Below the pieces are notes generated by a model. It ran no database searches. It was not told where the DNA came from and was given only the letters and a program-made list of their open reading frames with translations. The translations under genes were made by a program, and so were the position numbers. This document shows, piece after piece, positions 52,618 through 64,000 of a DNA stretch of 64,000 bases (its first letter is position 1; each line of letters begins with the position of its first letter). This DNA comes from Trissonchulus latispiculum. Its lineage: Eukaryota > Nematoda > Enoplea > Enoplida > Ironidae. The stretch is taken from positions 1 to 64,000 of the forward strand of contig JASAND010030984.1 of the NCBI GenBank assembly GCA_030248195.1. Reading direction: 5' to 3'.

Positions 52618-54475
52618 TATGCTCATCGTGTTCAGCGACCCCGATTTACTATATAAGGGCAAGCTTTTAGGCAGTTTCAACTTGTCTATTTCAAGTTACA
52701 GAGCGTGCTGCGGCTGCAGCGCCGCAGCGCAGCACGATAGCAGCACCGCACAGCGACGAGGATACTCTCATCGTGTTCAGCGACCCCGACTTACTATATA
52801 AGAAAGGCCAAGCTTTCGGGCAGTTTCAACTTGTCTATTTCAAGTTACACAGCGTGCTGCGGCTGCAGCGCCGCAGCGCAGCACGATAGCTGCACCGCAC
52901 AGCGACGAGGATACTCTCATCGTGTTCAGCGACCCCGATTTACTATATAAGGGCAAGCTTTCAGGCAGTTTCAACTTATTTATTTAAAGTTACAAAGCGT
53001 GCTGCACCTGCAGCGCCGCAGCGCAGCACGATAGCTGCACCGCACAGCGACGAGGATACTCTCATCGTGTTCAGCGACCCCGATTTACTATATAAGGGCA
53101 AGCTTTCAGGCAGTTTCAACTTGTCTATTTCAAGTTACAGAGCGTGCTGCGGCTGCAGCGCCGCAGCGCAGCACGATAGCAGCACCGCACAGCGACGAGG
53201 ATACTCTCATCTTGTTCAGCGACCCCGATTTACTATATAAGGGCAAGCTTTCAGGCAGTTTCAACTTGTCTATTTCAAGTTACAGAGCGTGCTGTACGGT
53301 GCTGCACCTGCAGCGCCGCAGCGCAGCACGATAGCAGCGCCGCACAGCGACGAGGATACTCTCATCGTGTTCAGCGACCCCGATTTACTATATAAGGGCA
53401 AGCTTTCAGGCAGTTTCAACTTATTTATTTAAAGTTACAGAGCGTGCTGCACCTGCAGCGCCGCAGCGCAGCACGATAGCTGCACCGCACAGCGACGAGG
53501 ATACTCTCATCGTGTTCAGCGACCCCGATTTACTATATAAGGGCAAGCTTTCAGGCAGTTTCAACTTATTTATTTAAAGTTACAGAGCGTGCTGCACCTG
53601 CAGCGCCGCAGCGCAGCACGATAGCTGCACCGCACAGCGACAAGGATACTCTCATCGTGTTCAGCGACCCCGATTTACTATATAAGGGCAAGCTTTCAGG
53701 CAGTTTCAACTTGTCTATTTCAAGTTACAGAGCGTGCTGCGGCTGCAGCGCCGCAGCGCAGCACGATAGCAGCACCGCACAGCGACGAGGATACTCTCAT
53801 CTTGTTCAGCGACCCCGATTTACTATATAAGGGCAAGCTTTCAGGCAGTTTCAACTTGTCTATTTCAAGTTACAGAGCGTGCTGTACGGTGCTGCACCTG
53901 CAGCGCCGCAGCGCAGCACGATAGCAGCGCCGCACAGCGACGAGGATACTCTCATCGTGTTCAGCGACCCCGATTTACTATATAAGGGCAAGCTTTCAGG
54001 CAGTTTCAACTTGTCTATTTCAAGTTACAGAGCGTGCTGTACGGTGCTGCACCTGCAGCGCCGCAGCGCAGCACGATAGCAGCGCCGCACAGCGACGAGG
54101 ATACTCTCATCGTGTTCAGCGACCCCGATTTACTATATAAGGGCAAGCTTTCAGGCAGTTACAACTTGTCTATTGCAAGTTACAGGGCGTGCTGTACGGT
54201 GCTGCACCTGCAGCGTCGCTGCGGCTGCCGCATCGCAGTGCAGCGCAATAGCGGCACCACACGGAGAAGCAAACATGCCTATCGTGTTCAGCGACCCCGA
54301 TTTACTATATATGGCTGCTCCAGAAAGTCCAAAAACTAGTCGTTTTTAGCGACTTTTCCCCACTTTGACCCTGGGCGAGGAACCACGGGCGCCATGCAGC
54401 CCGAGGGTCACATCCGTCGGTTTCGGCGATATGCTCATCGTTTTCAGCGACCCCGATTTACTCTATATGCGCACC
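52618..54475 (+). repeat. 145/155-bp tandem array with a TATA-like box per unit
   Basis: About 13 units. The core TCAGCGACCCCGATTTACTA followed by TATAAGGGCAAGCTT recurs with the CTATATAAG anchor at 52649, 52794, 52943, 53088, 53233, 53388, 53533, 53678, 53823, 53978, 54133, then degenerate at 54305 and about 54463. Most spacings are 145; three are 155, owing to an extra GTACGGTGCT. Between cores are GC-rich CTGCAGCGCCGCAGCGCAGC palindromes. Open frames here simply read through units. Confidence 0.93.
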
Positions 54476-56224
54476 ACCAAATGGCCGAAAAACGCCATTT
54501 TAGACGACTTTTTGACAATTTTCTGTGTTGGGGCCTCGAAAAATTTCTAAGTACAAACGCTTCGCGACCCTATGTTTGACAGTCTGTAAAAATCGCTAGG
54601 AGCCGAATTGGGCCAAAATAATCAATAGTGAACAGGTTCATGGTTTGGTTAACAAGATAATAATAGGTAAAGGTTGCCACCATACGACATGTGAAAAATC
54701 AGTGTGCTAGAAAATGTACCAAAAGCGTAAAGGAGAAACATTGGAGAAAAAAAAAAAAAACCCCACTTAGAAAGTAGGTCTGAAAAGTGAAAATTTTCAA
54801 AGTTCATTTTTTCCGGGCAAGTTTGGTATCATTCGAAAGCTCTTGGCCTGGAGATTTCGAAAATGTAAATATTAGCTCTTAATTCCTTACCGTTAATTAG
54901 TTATGCCTAATTAAGCATTTTGAAAACACGCAATGTACCTTTTTGGCTCATATTATGGGGGGCTCTCCGAGCTCCCCCATGATATAACTGCAGTTTAGTA
55001 AAAAACTCGTTCCACAGATCTACACAAAAGTGACAACATAGTACCTAAAAATCTTAAAAATTGACTAAGTACGGATCACTTGTACATCTGATAAAGATAA
55101 AGCTCAAGAAAGAAAACGGGAAAATCAAGCCTATTATAAATGACAAGTCCTTATCTCATTAAGCCTACAAGAAACGAAATGTATAAAGAAGTGAAGGTAG
55201 CGGGACATAAGAACCACAGGAACAAAATTACATAAGTCTTCAGACCTAGTATTTATATATATAATATATAATATAATATATAACATATATAGACGTGCGT
55301 GTATATATGTCAGAATGGGTATGTGTGCACACTACCCAAGCCTGACTTTCCAAGCTTAACTTATACCTAAATAAGGGGAGTACCCAATAAGGTATACATA
55401 TACTACACCAGTAACGTATATATATTTTCTCTGACTATATACTTTCCTATAACACAAAGGTTAAAAAATACTGACAAGGGGTAAAAGGCAAAAGGCTGAA
55501 AGGGTAAGGAGGGAGGATTGGTAGTTTGGAAGCACGAAACCAACCCAATTAAGGAGTTATATACGTACCTATTGTAGGTAAGCTCTAACATATAGATCTA
55601 TATATATAATATATATATGAAATATGCTTATTTTACCAGCTGTGTCTATGCGTTATCGGTGCTAAATGCTCTACATATATGTACATATAAAGACATATAT
55701 ATACGTATATATATTAGCCAGACTGACAGCAAGGAAAATAAAAAAAACAAAACCAACGAGACAGATGGTTGCCACAGGAAAACACATTTGCAAAAGTCAG
55801 CTGCATGGAAAGATTGGTGATACCAAAAAACAGCTGCATCTTCTTACCATCACATATATAACTAGAAAACAAGGAAACGGCTTGTCGCATAAAGGTTAAC
55901 TATTAACTGTCTGGTCGATTCTAGCCATGGGGGAAAACCCACATTTTCGGATATTGGCCGCAACTTTTGTATTATAAGAGCTAGATGAGAACTTTATATA
56001 CCATCGTACTTGGCGTACTTAGATCTTGCTTTTAAGCCCATATGCACTTCTCCAGGTTGTACCGTTGGGCCGGTATAATGCAAAAAGTAGCGGGGGGAAA
56101 CCCAATGGGGGGAAACCCACCCCTCACAGGTCTCAAAAATTGTCGTAGCGCTATTCTGACACTTTCGGTGGGAAATTCAACTCTATTTTAGCTATTTTAA
56201 ATCAAAAAACCCGATCTAGGTACC
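54476..56224. other. No gene seen; AT-rich with ATATAT clusters
   Basis: Sequence beyond the array (54480-54600) still resembles the array flank. About 54935-54985 has GGCTCATATTATGGGGGG, related to the arms at 51703-52458. The rest is A-rich filler. Confidence 0.4.
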
Positions 56225-57008
56225 TTTTTTGAGATTTCATGTGCCATTGAAAATGCAGCATCAAACGGACAGGTTTCATAAAGTTTAACACATAAACATA
56301 AACTCTTGCACTTCCCCCCCAGCCCTAACTTTTTATTTTTTGACCAATAATTAAACAAAAGAAGAAGAGAATGGAGGAGCAAAAGAAAAAGAAAGAAAAA
56401 AAAAAAAATAAAGTTGAATAACTTTGAAATTTGGTGTGGGTGCATGCTAGAGGCTGATTAATACAAAAATTAAAAAATTTTAGATTTAAAAAAATTTTAA
56501 AAAATTTAAAGTTTTAGTTTGGTAAGGGGGGGGGGACGCAGGGGTTTTCTGGGGCGCTGAGCACGAATCTGAAGTCCGTTTTTCGATTCAGCTTTTCGTT
56601 AGCTCAGTATAAGCTTACATGTTAAGCTTGCAACTTTAGCTTATACTGAGCTAACGAAAACCTGAATCGAAAAACGGACTTCAGATTCGTGCTCAGCGCC
56701 CCAGAAAACCCCGTATGCAAGTTTTCAGCAAAATTTTTTCAAAAAATTTTTTTGGTTCCCCTTGGCCCCCCCTTACCAAACTAAAATTTTAAATTTTTTA
56801 AAATTTTTTAAAAACTTTAAAATTTTTTAATTTTTGAATTCATCAGCCTCTAGTATGCACCCACACCAAATTTCAAAGTTATTGGTCAAAAAAATCAAAA
56901 GTTAGGGCTGGGGGGAAAGCGCAAGAGACCCCCTTTTTGAGATTTCATGTGCCATTGAAAATGCAGCATCAAACGGACAGGTTTCATAAAGCTTAACACA
57001 TAAACATA
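56225..57008. mobile_element. Large palindrome flanked by ~75-bp direct repeats
   Basis: Arms of about 300 bases lie at 56303-56615 and 56620-56927, with centre AAGCTTACATGTTAAGCTT and blocks TTCGATTCAGCTTTTCGTTA and GGGGTTTTCTGGGGCGCTGA. Outside them, 56225-56300 and 56934-57008 are direct copies of one sequence (GAGATTTCATGTGCCATTGA..). Full-length member of the foldback family at 6060-6420. Confidence 0.85.
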
Positions 57009-58195
57009 GGGCAATTGTTGAAAAATGCTAAAAACGATGTAATTTGATAAAACTTATTAGTCTATCGTGTATAGAATGGTTTTATCGTTCAATTGGCTGT
57101 TAAAATCTACAATTGGACCTGTCCTGGGTCCTGCCGTACCGAAATGGCACTTTCAGGGTTTTTGGCCACTAGCTAGCCAGGGAAGCAAAATTATCCAAAT
57201 CTGCCACCATCGGATGATGCAGCGTCCTCGATAGTACCGTGCTATAGTGCCGAATTGTTTCCCTGTTTGGTTGTTCAAAAATTTTTCAGCAAAATTGGGT
57301 GGGTTTTCCCCGCCACATTTGGCAATATGCCCGAATCGATCTAATTTTGGATGTGTGCAAAGAGGAAGACTTGCCATCATTGCAGATATTTGCAAAACTT
57401 TTCTAGCCGAACCCAGTCAAAGGTTACATCGGTCCAAACTTTTGCAAAATTTTGGCATGGTTAGATCAAAAAGTAGGTGTCACTTTCAAAATGTCATAAA
57501 ATGAGCAGGAGTGAACCAAATGAGTTGATCTTTGCAGACGCAGGTAAGAAAGTCGCGCTTTCTGCTGCTATGTTTTGGAGCTCATAGCTCCAACCCTTGG
57601 TCCAGGAGGCGGGTGGGTTTTTCCGGCCATGGCTATAATTGATAACTTGTTATTGAAACTCACCTACTGTTTTAACAGTTTTTTCAGAAGAACCTTTATC
57701 TTGTATATATATAGATTTTGATGTTTCATATCCAAAAAACAGCGAAAAACTTTAACAATATGTTCAACTTACAAAGATATCGAATTAAAATATCCCAAAA
57801 ACAACAAAAACTTATATATAACAACGGAACAGCTGCTCCAGCCTAAACCAAATTTAAATTATCATTTAAGGGAAAAACATTCTGACCAAGTCTAGATTCC
57901 AACTGGAAGTGTTTAGCTTACATTATATATTATATATATTATATATTATATATAATGTTTATTTAATTTGTTTAGCGTTTAATCGTGTAAAAATGAAAAT
58001 TCTATCATTCCACAAACAAGAGAATGACAACATTACATTAACCCAGTTTCCAACTTTGCTTAAGTAACTTTAAGCTAAGCTGTACTAAAACGAAACAAAT
58101 GGAGAACACAAGCTGAAGACCCTACTTCATTTATTCAAAGCAGTAGTCAAAAAGTAAACAGAAAAGAACACTTCCAATCGCTCCAGAACGAACAA
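57009..58195. other. No gene seen
   Basis: AT-rich with an ATATAT cluster near 57920-57955. Short frames only. Confidence 0.45.
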
Positions 58196-58201
58196 CAATT
58201 C

Positions 58202-59388
58202 CAGGCCTCATACTACCCAAAATCAAAAAAGTAGGAAAAAATGTAGGAATATTTTGTAAAAAAGTAGGAAAAAGTAGGAATAAAAGTAGGAATTTTCCGA
58301 AAAAAGTAGGAATTTTGGCAGATAAGTCTTGTGAGTTAAGCACTCAAATACGTAAACGAATGAAGGTATGGACATAAATTTTATTTAATTTGAGGCATTG
58401 ACATATCCAGGGTTTCGTGATGGCGGGTAGAGACCTGCAAGGGCCGAAATTTTGCCGAAAAAAGGGGGAAAATTTGTCTCGGCCCGCCCGGCCCGTCAAA
58501 GGTTTCGGTCCGCCCGGCCAGGCCCGCGAAATTTTTCATTTTTTCAGAAAGTGTAAAATTTTTAAAAATTCCGAATTTCTTTTTGAAATTCGGTTTGAAG
58601 TATCTATGTAGCAATTGCGAAAATTGCGTCAATGAATTGAGAGATTTGATATTAATTTTGAGTACCAACTTTTGCAATTAACAGTTATTGCCTTTTCCGA
58701 ATTTTAACAGTTTGAAGTGCTTGTTCCGAATGTTTTGAACCACAGAGTTGTGCTGGACAACGTCGTAAACGATAATTTTTTAGCACCTTGTCACGAATCA
58801 AACATGAGCATAAGCATACTGATTATAAAGAGATTTGAAATTTGAAGGATATCCAGCGTTTACTTAACAATTTAATCGACCATTTAATTTATGTAAATAA
58901 AATACACAGTAAGTAACCTTTATGAAATGAAAATGCCGAAACTTATTGCTGAAAAGCAGTGTTAATTTGTACGAAACTTAATTAAGAAACAAACACAAAA
59001 ATCTGTCAAGCTAAACATGCGGCACCCCTCTGTTTTAATTTTAAAAAATTTTTGCTCCTGTTATCAGTGTTTTTTGCTCAAAAAAGTGCGCAATGACACA
59101 CTTTTTTCTGAAATGAGCAAAAAATTTTGGGCTTGTGCGCACGCGTGCGCACCTTTTCTAGCGACACGAGAAAAATTACTGAAAATTTGTTGCTCAAAGT
59201 GCTCAGAAAAATTGCTCCTGGCTCTCAATTTCACAAAAATCTCCAATTTTTCCTGGGGGCTCCGCCCCCAAACCCCCGTCCTTACTTGCCTACTACCGGT
59301 TTATCGCTAAGTTGCGACATGACTTTCAGTAAACAGGCTAGCATTAACATACAAGCATCCATGGCCTAACGTATATATGATTAATCAG

Positions 59389-59430
<42 letters not shown>

Positions 59431-60672
59431 ACTCGCATTGCATATTCAAGTGATAAAATATAAAACTGATTGCCAAATTTTAATTTTGGTTTGTCAGTTC
59501 TTGGAGAAGTTTACAAAACTTTAACAGAAGGTTCCGTGACAGCTAGGTTTGTTATTATCCGTGTTTTCTCTACCCACCGACAGTTCAAAACATTTAAAAC
59601 AGAGATGCTCTAAGCTGAGCCCTGAAAATTACTGAGTCTGATGTCGGAACCTTGAATCATTTTCTGAAAACTGCGTAGTTTTCGATGAAATTTTAAACTA
59701 GCGTGTATTTTTGTTTTATAAATACGTAGCAGTGAGGATTCTTAGCTTGCAAATAACTTAAAAATTGCCAAAAGGTTTCATCATTTCGCTAAATTTAGAA
59801 AATAAAAATTTACTTTTATATCAATAAAACTTGAAGATTATCATACGTAGTCAAATGGTTGCTATTTTTAAAGACTTTTGCTTCTGCGCCACAGACCCGT
59901 CGTTGCAAAGTTTAGGTGAGTTTGCAAATTTATTCCGGCATTAAGTTCTTCCATCTTATAATCAACAGATCGGAACATTGTAGAAAGGTCGTGCAATTGC
60001 TAATAAATTACTAATAAATGCAAAACAGGAATTTTATGCTAAATTTTAGCATTTTTCCTGCTATGCGCACTTTTTTAGCAAATTGCGCAAAAAATTTGTG
60101 GCAGTGCGCAGAAGAGCGCAAAAGTGTCCGAGCAAAAAAACCTGCCTGTTATCTAAATTTTAAGTTTTCCCGCCTGCAGAGCATTTTTTCAACTCGAATT
60201 TTCACGGCGCGAGTGTTCTAAAATGTTCTAAAATACAACAGTTATAGTCGTTTAAAATTTCAAACTCCTATTGAAAAGGGCCCAAAATCGGAACTTCAAA
60301 TCTTTCGCTTCTGGCAACGATGATGACGTCCCTGCAACGTGTTCCCTGCTAACAAAGACTAAACATTCCAATCCTGACTCAAACTAGACATTGGCCGTTC
60401 CCATAAACAGGAAGAATCGTTGATACAAAGATGTGATTGCCTAGCACACCCTTATAAAAGTAGGCGTAGTAGGAAAATATGATAGCGCCGAAGGCGCGAA
60501 AATTTTTTGAAATCTAGTGATTTAAAGTAACGTTAAGGACATTTTGGAATTTTTCTGATCAGTTCGTAAAAAAGTAGGAAAAAGTAGGAATTTTCAGCAA
60601 AATGTAGGAAAAAAGTAGGAATGAAGAAAAAGTAGGAAAAAAGTAGGAAAAGTAGGAAGAGTATGAGGCCTG
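58202..60672. mobile_element. 2.5-kb TIR element with clustered GTAGGAA motifs
   Basis: Ends CAGGCCTCATACTAC and, reversed, CAGGCCTCATACTCTTCC, flanked by CAATTC at 58196-58201 and 60673-60678. Both subterminal zones (58225-58320, 60570-60660) hold many AAAGTAGGAA motifs. The interior is AT-rich with two GTGCGCA-rich blocks and an (AT)n at 59391-59427. No transposase frame seen. Confidence 0.75.
59391..59427. repeat. (TA)n microsatellite
   Basis: Pure TA run inside the 2.5-kb element. Confidence 0.95.
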
Positions 60673-60904
60673 CAATTCTGACAACTCCTGGCTAGGGCAC
60701 TTGAACAAAGCAACATATTTAAACATTTATTTATTTTTATTTAAAATTTATGTGGTTTTTAAATATTATGCATGTTGCATCAGCTATATATTACACATCG
60801 AAAACAGGCATAAAATTAATGAAACTTAAAATCGCTGTCAAAATATCATATTCGTTTAAATAATGATTTGGAATATCCTCAGTTTCACTGCCCTTTTTCT
60901 GGCA

Positions 60905-61225
60905 TTTTTTAGGGTTTTGAACCCCTTAGGGAGGGGGAAGTGGGGGGGGGCGAGTCCAAGGTATGAAATACCAAAATTTTAGCGAAAAATTAGCATTTTT
61001 TATGTAAAAACACAAAAAATCGCTGTTTTTAAGCTAAAATTAACTTTAAGTCCATAAATTAGCTAAACATTCTGAAAATTTTTGAAAATTCGACCTCAAA
61101 AATTTAATTTTTCGACACTTTTGGGCGAGCTTCAAAAAAGTGGGTGGGGGGGCTTGCCGAAAAGTGGGGGAGGGGCTGCCAAAAGTAGGGGGCTTTCGAA
61201 AAGTGGGGGCCCCTAAAAATGCCAG
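60905..61225. repeat. Poly-G repeat related to 27170-27520
   Basis: AAAAGTGGGGG blocks, AAAATCGCTG and GGCTTGCCGAAAAGTGGGGG. No coding. Confidence 0.55.
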
Positions 61226-62314
61226 TCTTTTAAGGGGGCTCTCTGTAAGGCAATGTTTTATGTTAGGGTATAAACTGCAAACGCAGACGCAAACCAGCAG
61301 ACTTAGCAGACTTAAGAAATAAGTTGTAACAACCATAGGTTTCACTATCATAGCCTCTACTCTATAACTCTTCTAAGTTTGTATTATATACATAAATGCG
61401 ACAAGTAAAAAGACAAAAAACACTGAACCGTGCGTACGCACAAAAAGGAAAGTTGATATTCAAAAAGTGAAAAAACCCAAAAAGCCAGACAAATACCCTC
61501 CAAAGTAACCAAACTCAAATATAAAGTTTTCCAACATGAGGATAGACATCAAAGGTCCGTAGTTGACATTAAAAAGTGGGGGAAAGGAGGAAATAAGACA
61601 TTTTGTTCCAGAAAAGCAGGGGAAGGGGGAGGAGTCGTAAAAGTGTCATAAACTAGAACAGATAAGATTAAATCTCAATTCTAATCCTTGAACTCTCAGA
61701 CAATTCAGCTGGGATTTTCAGAAAGGAAGAAAGAAAAAAGACGGAGAATATATATACGTATAGAAAGAACAATAGAAAGATGTATCACTCACTACAGCAC
61801 CTGTTGTGGCCCGAAAAATTCTGACAACAAGCGAGAATTGAATCCACAGCCTTCGGTTATCTAGACCGATGCTCTACCTATTAAGCTAATGGATTAAGCT
61901 AAAGCTTTTATGTGTGTATATATATATGAATGTTAAAGGTTTAGTGGTTAGAGACATGACTGGTTTTTGGGGCCGGGTCCGCAAACCTGGGTCGTAGGCT
62001 TTCAGTTTCCTTTAGGTCAGAGCCTAAATTCGGCAGAAGTTTCCCGTGGAAAACTTTCCCAGCTGATGCTGCCTACCAATGGCCTAAACTTTAGGGCCAA
62101 GCAGCTCTTACATAAATGAATTAAAATACGTATATACATTGTACATATATAAATAATATATATACTTACATAAATAAATTTTAAAGAATATATTATATAT
62201 AGGTAGTGAGTTTCTGTAAAAATTTCACGTCTTCGTCGCGACATGTGTAAGAATTTGTACTTCAGTCTTACACGTATTTCATATGTATAAATATATGTGT
62301 GTATATATATATAA
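61226..62314. other. A-rich, no gene seen
   Basis: Only the tRNA-like sequence at 61829-61894 stands out. Confidence 0.45.
61829..61894 (-). pseudogene. tRNA-like sequence with intact anticodon stem
   Basis: On the minus strand GCTTAATAGGTAGAGC forms a D-arm, TCGGT and ACCGA pair perfectly around loop CTAGATA, and GTGGATTCAATTCTC is a worn T-arm. The acceptor does not pair. Confidence 0.45.
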
Positions 62315-62530
62315 TAGGGATGTACCGGGACCTGGCCCCGGACCTGGTGCCGACCGGGGCCAAAAATTAGCTAAATTTTGTAAATTTTTGACATTTTTGA
62401 ACAAAACTTTGAATTTTCGAAAGTCAAAAGTGTTATATATATAATCGTTTGTTTTCCCGCCGATAATTTTCTATTTGGACCCCAATTGCCAGGCCCCGGC
62501 CCCGGTAGTGGCGGCTCCGGTGCATCTCTA
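62315..62530. mobile_element. hAT-like MITE, 216 bp
   Basis: Ends TAGGGATGTACCGG and, reversed, TAGAGATGCACCGG, with a perfect duplication ATATATAA at 62307-62314 and 62531-62538. Contains GACCGGGGCCAAAAATT, as at 44658. Sister of the copy at 44633-44908. Confidence 0.87.
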
Positions 62531-62547
62531 ATATATAATATATACCC

Positions 62548-62548
<1 letters not shown>

Positions 62549-62587
<39 letters not shown>
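62549..62587. repeat. (TA)n microsatellite
   Basis: Pure TA run next to the hAT MITE. Confidence 0.95.
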
Positions 62588-62590
<3 letters not shown>

Positions 62591-62944
62591 TATATAAATC
62601 TTCCGGCTTCACCGGAAATTTTTTCGTAAAATGGATCTTTTATGCCTAAATACGGGCATTTTTGCGAACGTTTTGCGTTTTTGTATTAAAAATACGCCAA
62701 AATATTCCAATTTTCGGCTATTTTTGCAACCCCCCCCCCGGGAAAATCCCTAAACAAATATATACCCTGAAAAAATGCGTTTGAGGGAGAGAGTCAAAAC
62801 AGCCACAAGTCCACCGCCTCTGAGGAAGCTATGACATCACAACCACAGGATATTTTTTACAGGGCCCCCACCGATTTGCCTTCCCCCACCCGAAATCGCC
62901 CTCCCCGGGATTTTTGCTTCCCCCCCAGGATTTTTTGGGCAAAT

Positions 62945-63054
62945 TTTCAAGCTTACATTTACATTTACAAGCTTACATCTTTAGCTTATACTGAGCTAAC
63001 GAAAAGCTGATTCGAAAAACGTACTTCAGATTCGTGCTCTACGACCCCGAAAAC

Positions 63055-63060
<6 letters not shown>
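62945..63060. repeat. Half of a foldback-family copy
   Basis: Carries TTTAGCTTATACTGAGCTAA, CGAAAAACGTACTTCAGATT and GTGCTCTACGACCCCGAAAA, the right half of the unit at 56620-56715. It ends in a TA microsatellite. Confidence 0.7.

Positions 63061-63111
<51 letters not shown>
63059..63111. repeat. (AT)n microsatellite
   Basis: About 53 bases of pure AT. Confidence 0.95.
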
Positions 63112-63115
<4 letters not shown>

Positions 63116-64000
63116 TTTTCAGCAAAATCGAAGACAAAGAATTTTTCGGTTTCGGCTGGTCACCCCTTAGAAATCGAAAAATTTTGCGATATTTGAACTC
63201 ATCGTAGTCGAAAACATACCTATACCAAATTTTAGATCATTTGGTCATGTATCTACTCTTAGTCAAAATTATATACTCTGTAGGTATATCATTACCAATT
63301 GTATAACTTCATCAAACTCTTTAATTTCTATTCCTTAATTTCTTTGAATGGAAATAAATTCCTTTGACCTTCCTGATTGTACAAACCCATATAAATATAA
63401 TGTCCAATACACCTATATATATATATCTATATATATTATGACTGCGTATATAAGCCACAATGAAACGCATACGGACTTATCTACTGTCTACACGCATATG
63501 CGTAATTATGTGCTAAAGTTCTTAGTTTAAAGTGTACAGTGGTCAGCGAGAGAAGGGCCTGGTATTTCTTAGGCTGCTGCGAGGCTGGGGCTGGGGCTGG
63601 GGCTAGGGTTGGGGCTGGGGCTGATTTTTACCCACACCCGTCAGATAGCGGGGGATCCAATGTCGCGTGGGTAGAACAATTCAAAGTTTTCTAAAGCTGG
63701 TGGGGGAGTGCAGGTGGGTAGGAAGTTAGGAACCGGGGGGGGGGGGACCGGAGCTAACTTTGGGTGTCCACATTTTGATTTCCATTTCTCTAACTGAAAA
63801 ATATATCTTGTTATATATATACATGTAAAAACATCCAAAAATCACAACAAGTCACAACAAAGTCAAAACACCGAGGAAAACGTGGAGGGATTCCCTCCCG
63901 ATGCAAAGTCCTGGTACAAACTCCAACTCCTAGCAAGGCTGATGATTACTCAGTCCCTGACTACATAAAAGTCAGGAAAGAAATAACACACACCTAAGGC
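63112..64000. other. No gene called; GGGGCT repeat
   Basis: 63571-63625 is a run of GGGGCT hexamers, followed by TTTTTACCCACACCC, which reversed resembles the terminus of the element at 44915. The last 150 bases are higher in GC and could touch an exon continuing beyond the window, but no frame or splice site is decisive. Confidence 0.4.

Noticed and set aside
52285..54339. Open frames of up to 101 codons in and near the array
   Set aside because: Unit lengths vary by 10 bases and frames break between units; no sign of selection on a protein.
52618..54475. CRISPR-like array
   Set aside because: Repeats of 145-155 bp without short unique spacers, in an animal genome.
63850..63993. Possible exon at the right edge (open in plus frame ending TPTPSKADDYSVPDYIKVRK..)
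   Set aside because: More than one frame on both strands is partly open over about 100 bases and no splice site decides; needs sequence beyond the window.

Overview
This is a window of animal (metazoan, invertebrate-like) nuclear DNA. The support is spliced genes with GT-AG introns, an ER protein disulfide isomerase ending in an ER-retention tail, a microtubule-associated coiled-coil protein of a kind known from animals, and a dense load of hAT-like, PIF/Harbinger-like, TTAA-flanked, foldback and RTE-type elements with AT microsatellites and poly-G runs. I cannot fix the phylum from the sequence alone.

Two real genes are visible, arranged tail to tail. (1) On the plus strand, nine exons (3560-11632) encode the last 836 residues of a PDIA5-like protein disulfide isomerase. 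It has at least six thioredoxin modules and a KREEL terminus; its 5' exons lie left of the window or were not found. (2) On the minus strand, fourteen exons (47014 down to 24685) join in frame to a 1,556-residue protein. It has an N-terminal CAP-Gly domain, a long Ser/Pro-rich middle and a C-terminal coiled coil resembling the MTUS (ATIP/TIP150) family. All exon phases match and the summed CDS is 4,671 bases. About 13 kb separates the two stop codons.

Layout. 1-1924: composite satellite-bearing repeat. 2022-2245: short hairpin tandem repeat. 3144-3399: hAT-like MITE. 3560-11632: PDI gene. 11633-24684: intergenic, with a dead PIF/Harbinger nuclease gene (about 16527-18797) split by a MITE, a 720-bp hAT-like element, tRNA-like relics and A/T-rich filler. 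24685-47014: CAP-Gly/MTUS-like gene; its 8.6-kb intron 2 holds two adjoining TTAA-bounded elements, one carrying an inverted copy of the repeat at 1-1924. 47015-64000: no gene; a 5'-truncated RTE-like retrotransposon (minus), several foldback elements, a 145/155-bp tandem array with a TATA-like box in each unit (52618-54475), a 2.5-kb TIR element (58202-60672) and more hAT MITEs.

The two genes have no evident functional link: one acts in ER disulfide chemistry, the other probably on microtubules. The most unusual items are the tandemly expanded PDI, the CAP-Gly plus MTUS-like architecture, the joined TTAA elements, and the TATA-bearing array whose core resembles a foldback family in the same window.
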